A DNA stretch of 64,000 bases from Serpula lacrymans var. lacrymans S7.9 (lineage: Eukaryota > Basidiomycota > Agaricomycetes > Boletales > Serpulaceae). Every line of letters starts with the position of its first letter. Positions within the stretch are counted from its first letter, which is position 1. The notes beneath the pieces are model-generated. The model saw only the letters and a program-made list of their open reading frames with translations, was not told the origin of the DNA and did not search any database. Positions 56,586-64,000 of this stretch are shown here, piece after piece. Location: assembly GCF_000218685.1 (NCBI RefSeq), contig NW_006763306.1, forward strand, positions 706,812 to 770,811, given 5' to 3'. Position numbers and translations under genes: made by a program.

Positions 56586-57664
56586 ATGTTTACATTATTT
56601 GGGTTCAAGATTGGTGAAGGGGTAGGCATTCCTTGACATATTACAATTGAGACACCGTAACAGTTGTTTGATTCCCTTTGAATGAATCACTTCCTCCGAG
56701 TGGTCCGAGTTGGTTTATAAGTGGGGTCTCTGGACTCATCATCACTGTTGGAAGGTGAATCATCATCGCTCATATCAGGTATCCTATCTCACGGGAGCGC
56801 TGCGATGCCACCAGGCCCATGACTGGTATAGCTATATATGAGCATAGCAGTCCGTGCTCGAGAAATTGGGCCCACCGTAAAGATATTCCCGCAAATTGGT
56901 CCCATTCTGACGGTTCAGCATCAGTAAAATGTCAACTTTCTTTGAAGACCTTAACTCAGCTTAAAACGATTTTGAGAGTGATTAAGATTGGTTTGGTGCC
57001 AAGGGACCCATGGATTTTCAAGGCGAGAAAAGTTTGATTAAGGACACTCAATTTCTTGAATCTCACACTGAGTATGACTTTGAACAAACTTGAACAACTC
57101 TTGAATATTTATCAAGGCATTAAAAAGTAACTCCTAAGACAAAAGCAAGATATTTTCGAGAACCAGAACAAGTAGCATTAAATGAGAATAAGAAAAATAT
57201 CAAAAAAGTCAGTGCTCCAAGTCGTAAAAGACGAAACGCAATTCAAGACACAATTATCACCAAAAAAAACTGAGCAGGGATGTGGAAAGAGTCTACAAGG
57301 AATCCATGATAGCTGGGGCAAACACTAAATGTATTTGATCATCTATGCATAGTTCAGTGATCCTAATGTAAAAAAAACCTGTAATGAGTGGGATTGCGAG
57401 GGCAGACATACAAGGAAAACTTACACAGCCTAAACATCAGCTAGACAGGCTCGAGGGTCAGCACCTCCATTTGTACTTGTGGCCGGCTGTTTAGAGTGTC
57501 CTTTTCCAACAACCTAGGTGCTTGCTTTTGCCACTATATCGTCCATCGTCTCTTGTTTGAGTGCTTTGATTGATGTAGCTATCACAACACAATGGGATCC
57601 GCACCTGTGTACAGTGATTCTGGACCTTCTGGGCATGCAACCAATCAGTATGCTTTCCAAGTAC
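56586..57664. other. Spacer with no supported gene
   Basis: A+T-rich, short frames only. It ends at the tRNA-like sequence. Confidence 0.45.
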
Positions 57665-57737
57665 GCCTTGGTAGCTTAGTTGGTAAAGCACCAGACCATG
57701 AAAGCTGGAGTCCCAGGTTCAAGCCCTGGCCAATGCA
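57665..57737 (+). ncRNA. tRNA-Met-like pseudogene or SINE head
   Basis: 73 nt with a near-perfect tRNA frame: acceptor 6 of 7 pairs (GCCTTGG/CCAATGC), D stem GCTT/AAGC perfect with G18-G19, T arm CCAGG/CCTGG perfect, box B GGTTCAAGCCC. The anticodon arm is broken: CCAG/CTGG pair but enclose ten bases containing CATG, where a tRNA-Met would have CTCATAA. So it is a damaged elongator-Met-like copy, probably tRNA-derived repeat rather than a functional gene. It lies 25 bp beyond the stop codon of the minus-strand gene at 57763. Confidence 0.6.
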
Positions 57738-57762
57738 TGTTTTCTCATACTATAAACAAATG

Positions 57763-60521
57763 TCATAATTTGTCAGTAGCATAATAGCGAGTAGCCTCGC
57801 CCCAGTTCGTGTCAGAGAACGCCGCATGGCTACCGGTTGTTTTGCCAGTAGCCCTGTTGAGCTCTCGAACCGGCTTGACTTTCCGAGCTACGGAACCTAC
57901 TTGGGACTGCACTACTGGCAGGTCCCAGCTGACTTTTCTCTCAGCCCACATAGTAAATGCACGTTCAACCTATATTCAGGCTTTAGTAGAGACCTTGAAA
58001 CGACACTTGTTTTGTACTCACGGCTGCTGCGCTCATTGCTAGGGCCCCTACCTGTGGATACTTCTTAGTGTCTGTGGCATTACTAGGCACACTGTTAGCT
58101 CGCAATATTTCAACATCAATAGATGTGTTAACTGTGGCAAGGTGGGCCGCAAATGTTTGCAGGACAAACGGTGACCAAAGAGACCACAAAATTCCTAAAA
58201 ACAAGAGGTGAGCCAAATATGATGTATTATGAGACCACATACTGAGGGATCATCCCCTATTTCTTCGTAGAGGTATGCAAAATCAGTGAGAATTTCACTA
58301 GCAAATTCTTGACAGGTGTGATAAGTTGTGTAAGCGGGATCAGATTCAAAAAAATGCTCCACCATGGTTATGGCAGTAGAACCGAAACCACTTTGCCATT
58401 CCAAAAGACGTTGAGAGGCCTAAAAGCTAGTGAAAGAAATAGCAAGACAAAAGACAAAATAAAACTTACCACAAGATAGACGGGGTCTTGCATGGTAATT
58501 ATATGTTGAATGTCAGGGTAGATAGCATTCCAGGCTGATTGTAGAGCCCAGATTGCCTTGATGTCACTAATGCTCCAAGGGTTTTTGTAGGTCCCAACCT
58601 ATTTCTCGTACATCGTGATAAGGATGTTGCGCCAGCGGCCTCCTTCCATACAACCCTCTGGTAAGTCGGAGTTGGTTATTTTTGTTGGATGTTCCATTTT
58701 GACACACTTCGAGGGAGGGTTAATACCATCCTTAACTTTAACCAGGTTCTGAAGAAATAAGGTCAGTGATTTGAAAATCTATCTCAACAGGTTGACTCAC
58801 CGCACTTATTGTATGCTTGCCCTTGATAGCCTCTACATACTCTTCTATTTCAACTTCGTCCTCAAACCCACCTGCCTTATATCTGACACCAGTATCCCCA
58901 CTCAAAGTGGTCCCCACCACATTTGAAGTCAATTTTGAGGAAATGGTTTTCTTAGTATGTTTTGAGACCGGTGTGCAGGCAGTTGAGCTGATAGTTTTGG
59001 GTAAAAGTGAGGAGACATCCAACTTGATTGAGGTTGTGCTGAGTTTGTTTGCTTCATTTGTTGTAGCATTGTGCAGCTTTTGAATATTGCTGCACCATAA
59101 TTTGATGCCCGATGCCTTGCTGTAAGACACACCCAATACATTCATGCGGAGGCGTTGATAGAAAAACAGAGTTGTTTTCGTGAGGCAAAGCAATTCATCA
59201 GTCATTTTGTGAGATCAAATGATGGAAATGTGTTAAACCTTCCACGCGGCCCCCGTGTACCATATTGGATCTTAGCCGGCATCAGTTGCGTGTTGGAAGA
59301 AGCAGTTGTGCTTGCAGCTGACTGTTGCCTTAAGGCTCCAATGGCAGCTCAAATCTCCAGGCCGCCCATCTTCTTCTTTTTCTTAGCTACAAGCTCCTCT
59401 TTGTCACTCAACTCTAAAACATCCTCATCAACTCCATTTATGCCACCGACAGCTTGAGAGGCCTCCTCCATCAAGTTGGTATCTTGTCGAGAAGAGTCAG
59501 CTTGAATCCCTATGCTGCCCATTGTTGTCTTCTTACCAGCAAGTTCCACTTCATCACTCTCCTCAAAACTATCATCATTGACTCCACCCATGTCATTGAC
59601 GGCTTGAGAGGCCTCCATCGAGTCAATATCTAGTTGAGAAGAGCCCATCAGATCAATAGGTTCGTTATCACCATCACCAGCCTTGCTGCCCTTGCTGCCT
59701 ACTGATCTCCTTTCATCCTCGCTATCTGGGACAGCCTTCAGGCTGCTCTTACGACGGGATAAGCGTGCCAGGTGCCACTGGGAGGGGGGAGGTACATCTT
59801 GTTCTTCCTGTAACAACCAAGAGTTAGTTACTCTGGCGCACACAGAACCACACTATAAAGAAAATGAAGAGGGAGTGGTTACCCCTTAGGCTGCAGAGAG
59901 TTTGTTGGTATACAACAGGAGGACTCGCTAAGGAGTCTCCTGGATCTATTGGGGTATATATACTAATACAGAGTGTTTGTACTTATGTACTATACAGTTG
60001 ATAAAGTTTAGTGGCTTGATGATGTCATGGGGCCTAGCCCGCATGACCAGCTCCACTGTGTGAGAGAGTTGCATCTAAAATAAGAAGAAGGCAACGCGGC
60101 GCAAGAAAGAGGAGTTTGAACAAAAGGGGAAGTGCCGTGTGGCACCATGTGTGAAAGCTAAAGTGTACAAGGTTAAAGCGGAGAATGAAAATGAAGGAAA
60201 GGTCCGAAAATTGTGTTATCGTAACACTTCCTCGGTATCAGCAACTATCTCAGGACAAGTTTTCCTGCTTGCACAGTGTCATTGAGAAGGAGGGAGCATA
60301 GGTATGTCCTTTTCCATCTCTTCTCTTACATTCTTATCTTCGACCTTTGCTGCAGCAGCAAGACCAAGCTTCATGGCCTGGACTAACTCCTCCTTGGTGA
60401 GTTTAAGCTGTTCCCTCTCCTGCACTACCTCTGCTCGAGAGTGCTTTTTTGGTTGCAGATTAAGTAAAATCTTTCCAGGATGTTGATTGGCATTCTTGGC
60501 ACGTGTTACTGGGCGAGGCAT
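57763..60521 (-). pseudogene. Uncharacterised Agaricomycete gene interrupted by a solo LTR
   Basis: Function unknown; similar proteins are recalled as expanded in mushroom genomes. The first exon (60521-60279) begins MPRPVTRAKNANQHPGKIL and continues basic/coiled-coil (REQLKLTKEELVQAMKLGLA). A stop follows; then the LTR at 59809-60226 sits in the gene. Beyond it the frame resumes EEQDVPPPSQWHLARLSRR, then acidic Ser/Glu-rich sequence with a semi-repeated EEASQAV/MEASQAV block (59800-59349) and a Thr/Ser/Lys-rich part (59205-58738). The C-terminal region is better conserved: EWQSGFGSTAITMVEHFFES, then after an intron FVLQTFAAHL and GALAMSAAA|VERAFTMWAERKVSW (intron at about 58038-57976), ending FSDTNWGEATRYY. 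Removing the LTR and one CTTCC repeat rejoins the frame at ADTEE-EQDV, so the insertion is recent relative to the coding sequence. Confidence 0.6.
59809..60226 (-). mobile_element. 417-bp-family solo LTR (copy 6) with perfect 5-bp TSD
   Basis: TGTAACAACCAAGAG ... TTATCGTAACA, 418 bp, flanked by CTTCC at 59804-59808 and 60227-60231. It lies inside the gene at 57763-60521. Confidence 0.93.
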
Positions 60522-60700
60522 GAGGGGCTGATGAGGAGGAAAGATAGGAACTGGAGGGATGCAAGGTTTTTGTGGCAGAAGAAAAATGGAGTTCAGGACA
60601 GTAGGTAAGGTTCAAATGAAAATTCATGTATTACTTTGGAACTAAAGTGTTGTCACACAATACACAGTTTTCATTTCCCTGACTTGGTTCTTTTGTTTTA

Positions 60701-62986
60701 GACAACAATGCCCTCCCCAGAAACTTCAACGCCAGCTTACCCACCCACACCACAACAGTCGAACAATACCCTGTGAGAATGTTCAGTGCAAACACTGGTT
60801 TCATAGTGTCTCCAGTTTGAAACAACACATGCATTCCTGTCATTTGGACATCAGCACACCAGGCCCTAGCCATTCACTCCAAGTCCCTCTGATGCATTCA
60901 CCACATGTTCAAAATCAGCCAGAAACCTTCAATGAACAGCCTAAGGACGAACAAGAAATTCAACCTGATCAGCTATTAGATGATCAGCCCCAAGCACAAG
61001 GTGAAATTGAATACCATCTATTTCTAGATGGTATGTCTACAATCTCTGTCTCTATTTATCCTTCTGACTATGTACAGGACGACCCTGTGATGAAAATGGG
61101 AATCTATTGCCCCCAGGAGCAAAGCCTGTACTCCCTGAAGCCCTGTCAGCCAATGATTGGTCCCCGTACCGTGATCGCATAGAGTTTGAGACTGCAGAGG
61201 TTCTCTACAAAAAAATACAAATGTCTGCAGGAGACATTGATGCCCTCCTTGATTTGTGGAGGGCTTCGTTTATTAAATGTGGACTTGTAGACCAAAATAC
61301 CCGATTTGCCAACAAGGATGATCTATACTGGATGGTTGATTCAACTTCAGCTGGCGATGTGCCATGGGAGTCTTTTTTGTTGTCATACAATGGTGAGATT
61401 CCCAAAGAAAATGCTCCTGGGTGGATGAGGCAGGAGTTTGATGTCTGGTTTAAAAATCCTCGCACTATCATACAAAACATGTTATCAAATCAAGTTTTCT
61501 CTGGCAAAACCAATTTTGTTCCTTACCAGAAGTTCAATGACAAGGGAGAACAAGAATACAAAGACTTCATGTCAGGCAAATGGGCCTGGAAGCAGGCAGA
61601 CAAGATTTCCACTGATCCAACAACTTATAGCTCATCATTTGTGCCAGTCATTCTAGGCAGTGATAAGACCACGGTTTCTGTCGCAACAGGCCAAAATGAG
61701 TATTATCCACTGTATATTGCAGTGGGGAATGTTCATAACAATGTCCGGCGAGCACATAGGAATGCTGTAGCGTTGCTGGGATTTCTAGCCATCCCAAAAA
61801 GTATGTTACATTTATTCTTTACTTTTTCTCTTGCATATACTAAATCCAGGATTTATTTAGCTGATAAGAAGTATGCAAACGATCCAAAGTTTCGCAGGTT
61901 TTCGACACAGCTATTTCATACATCAATGTCACATATTCTTCAAGGTCTCAAACCTGGGATGTTAGTCCCAGAGATTGTACGCTGTGCCGACATGCACTTA
62001 AGGCATGTTATTTATGGTATTGGGCCATACATTGCTAACTATCCAGAGCAAGCTCTTCTTGCATGCATAATTCAAGGATGGTGTGCTCGGTAAGTACATC
62101 TATTTTTTATACCACTATTCAGACTATATTCAGACTAATCTCACCTGCTTAGTTGTATTGTGTTACCCAACAACCTCAACGGTGAAGGTGGCCAACACTC
62201 TCATGATCATACAGAGGTCCTCGCTGACTTCCTTGATCCGCATGTTTTACAGGATCAATATGGTATTGTGAGCAACATTGTAGTACATCATTTTTTCTTT
62301 CACTTATAAAAATCATGCTGACTGTTATCATAAGCCATTCACCCATGATTTTCCTCGTGCTGACATCCACAAGATCCTGGCTCCCGACCTTCTTCACCAA
62401 GTCATTAAAGGTACCTTTAAGGATCATCTTGTGACTTGGGTGGAGAATTATCTCAATCTAATGTATGGCAAGAAGCGTGCTGAAGAGATCTCAGATGACA
62501 TTGACCGGCAGTAAGGTTCTTTTTACATTGAAAATATCAAAGTAATATATACTAAGATAATTCACTAGGATTGCAGCAGCTCCATTGTTTTCTGGACTTC
62601 GACGATTTCCACAGGGCCGTGGATTCAAGCAGTGGACTGGCGACGACTCAAAAGCCTTGATGAAAGTCTATCTTCCCGCTATTGAAGGGCACGTCCCACC
62701 GGATATAATATGCACATCCCGAGCTTTTTTAAATTTCTGCTACTTGGTCCGGCATGATACTCACAGCGACAGCAGCACTCAGCAAGTGCAAGACACAGTA
62801 AAAGATTTTCACTGGACCCGTGTTATCTTTCAGACACTGGGTGTTTGGCCAACAGGCTTTTCTCTTCCCCAGCAACACTCAATCCAGCACTATCCCCTAC
62901 TCATTCGCATGTTTGGCTCTCCAAACGGCCTTTGCTCCTCAATCACAGAATCAAGACACATCACAGCTGTGAAAGAACCATGGCAC
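60701..62986 (+). pseudogene. Plavaka-type DNA transposase, 3'-truncated
   Basis: Large transposase of the Plavaka class (CACTA-related, common in mushrooms). Near the N-terminus is a C2H2-like zinc finger (CENVQC ... HMHSCH, 60773-60841), then a linker and the main exon 61107-61800: YRDRIEFETAEVLYKKIQMS, NPRTIIQNML, and the catalytic stretch FVPVILGSDKTTVSVATG followed by NVHNNVRRAHRNAV and LGFLAIPK, including the first acidic residue. Further exons hold KFRRFSTQLFHTSMSHIL, CADMHLRHVIYGIGPYIANY, a second acidic block in ILAPDLLHQVIKGTFKDH (about 62377-62430) and PQGRGFKQWTGDDSKALMKV. Introns lie at about 61800-61850, 62092-62153, 62270-62330 and 62514-62570. The coding sequence runs into repeat X at 62987 right after ITAVKEPW, losing the family's C-terminal segment. 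The zinc finger and main exon need an additional splice not fully resolved. Confidence 0.78.
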
Positions 62987-64000
62987 TGTCATGCACCAAA
63001 GTTGATTGGTAGCATGGACAGGTGTCAATAACGAAGTGAATATTCAAAAAGACTCGCCTTTGCGCCACACAGGCACAGTGCCACGTGGAATAGTAATTAA
63101 TATTGCCTTTTTCGAACTTGTGGCTGATCAGCATCACCTCTATTAGGCAATCCAGTCACGCTCACCTTTGCTTTTCCATTCGGTACTTTCCGCGTTTTGG
63201 CATTTTGGCAAATTTTCACGTCGCCACTGGCTACACATTGCATTGCGCCCTTGCTTTTGTCATTTCCCTTACTCCCCTTCCTTTGCCTAGCCCCACCATG
63301 GGCCCCTTCCTCTCCTTTTTATTCTCACCTGACGGTCGTTTCTGGATCCCCATTCTAATCCACCTTTTCGTCACCTCCACCCTCCTCCTCCTCATCTTAT
63401 TTGCACCCCCACCATTTCTGATGTCACCACTTCCTATCCGCTTCCGTCGCCGATCCGTTGACTACCACGTGCCACTGCTGATATCAGCAAAGCCCCGGCG
63501 GCCGGTTCAAATAGGGCAACAGGTCCATCTTTATGACGTCGATCTACCATCATATACTATCAAAACATCGGTCGCTCGTCTTGCCTGGTTGGAGTGTGGG
63601 TGGGTAGTTTTTGAGCTGGAGAAGGTTCATCCCCTTGCGTCACCCATGTTTATTGCTGTCCCATTCACTTGGGTACACTTATCTTTTGTCCATCGTCTTC
63701 GCTACAGCTACACCTATCACACGCTGCCTGGGACTCACTTGTTCCAAATTGGAACTACTCCTCTCCCTCCCTCGTTTGATCAGGTGGTCCAACACAACCA
63801 GTCCATTGGTAAGGCCATGGAACTGTCAGATTTGGACTAGGTGGCGGACCGGTGGCTCCAGTTTCTTTTTCTTCAGCAGAACATTCATTTACAGCGCGAT
63901 TATTTTTGATTTTTGAATCATTTTTATGGACACATATTTTTTAGAATGCCTGACTGACAATAAAGGAACTGTGTTGATACTGATAGTGATTTGCCTTGCC
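62987..64000 (+). mobile_element. Repeat X, copy C (runs off the window)
   Basis: Starts TGTCATGCACCAAAGTTG inside the Plavaka gene and is about 96 percent identical to copy A through the ORF and past the AATAAA. It has no nested LTR, so it serves as the empty-site reference for the LTR at 28118-28525. Confidence 0.75.
63298..63840 (+). CDS. Unknown 180-residue ORF of repeat X, copy C
   Basis: Same length and frame as the ORF at 28585-29127, with the same ATG context (CCCACCATGG) and C-terminus MELSDLD. An in-frame Met at 63103 would extend it by 65 residues through sequence that is not coding in copy A because of the nested LTR. Differences from copy A are scattered and include roughly ten amino-acid changes. 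No family recognised. Confidence 0.4.
   Translation: MGPFLSFLFSPDGRFWIPILIHLFVTSTLLLLILFAPPPFLMSPLPIRFRRRSVDYHVPLLISAKPRRPVQIGQQVHLYDVDLPSYTIKTSVARLAWLECGWVVFELEKVHPLASPMFIAVPFTWVHLSFVHRLRYSYTYHTLPGTHLFQIGTTPLPPSFDQVVQHNQSIGKAMELSDLD

Noticed and set aside
62987..64000. Repeat X as a Helitron (TC start, CTAA end)
   Set aside because: Copies A and B stay similar for ~25 bp beyond CTAA, no 3' hairpin is visible and no A/T insertion site pattern holds.

Overview
This looks like nuclear DNA of a filamentous mushroom-forming fungus (Basidiomycota, Agaricomycetes). The evidence is genes cut by many 45-70 bp GT-AG introns, typical mushroom gene families (FunK-like kinases, a DUF6699-like protein, a fungal GH3 protein) and mushroom-type transposons (Plavaka, Harbinger-like, Ty3/gypsy, Ty1/copia). 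One run of exactly 100 N (30312-30411) shows it is a draft scaffold. No bacterial-style operons, CRISPR arrays or rRNA were seen.

Layout. 1-15.5 kb is a gene island: a Zn2Cys6 regulator (-), a long gene-poor stretch, a base-exchange phosphatidylserine synthase (+), a large disordered RING-H2 E3 ligase (+) and a GH3 acyl-adenylating enzyme (-). 15.9-34 kb is a nested transposon graveyard: a Tc1/IS630-type relic, two copia copies in opposite orientation, one decayed gypsy element, several solo LTRs, a pair of short elements with one clear 8-bp target duplication, and a tRNA-derived insertion. 34-37 kb holds a FunK-type kinase. 37-40 kb is transposons again (a ~1.75 kb repeat X, a Harbinger fragment, an LTR). 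42-52 kb is the second gene island: a DUF6699-like protein (-), NOP56 (+) and a Kha1-like K+/H+ antiporter (-). 52-64 kb is repeat-rich: a decayed kinase-like fragment with a duplicated exon, a young but pol-truncated copia element with near-identical LTRs, a tRNA-Met-like sequence, an uncharacterised Agaricomycete gene split by a solo LTR, a Plavaka transposase gene and a third copy of repeat X.

How things fit together. The host genes are ordinary housekeeping and regulatory genes with no shared pathway: phospholipid synthesis, protein quality control, box C/D snoRNP assembly, cation homeostasis. The interesting structure is in the repeats. One 417-bp LTR family is present six times, two copies with perfect 5-bp target duplications. 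Repeat X is present three times, with an open frame of the same length (180 codons) in two copies. A tRNA-Thr-like insertion has a built-in empty-site control in the other copia copy.

Splice models given with exon coordinates were read by hand: phase-checked, total lengths divisible by three and consistent with the protein families. Domain names rest on recognised motifs, not on a database search.
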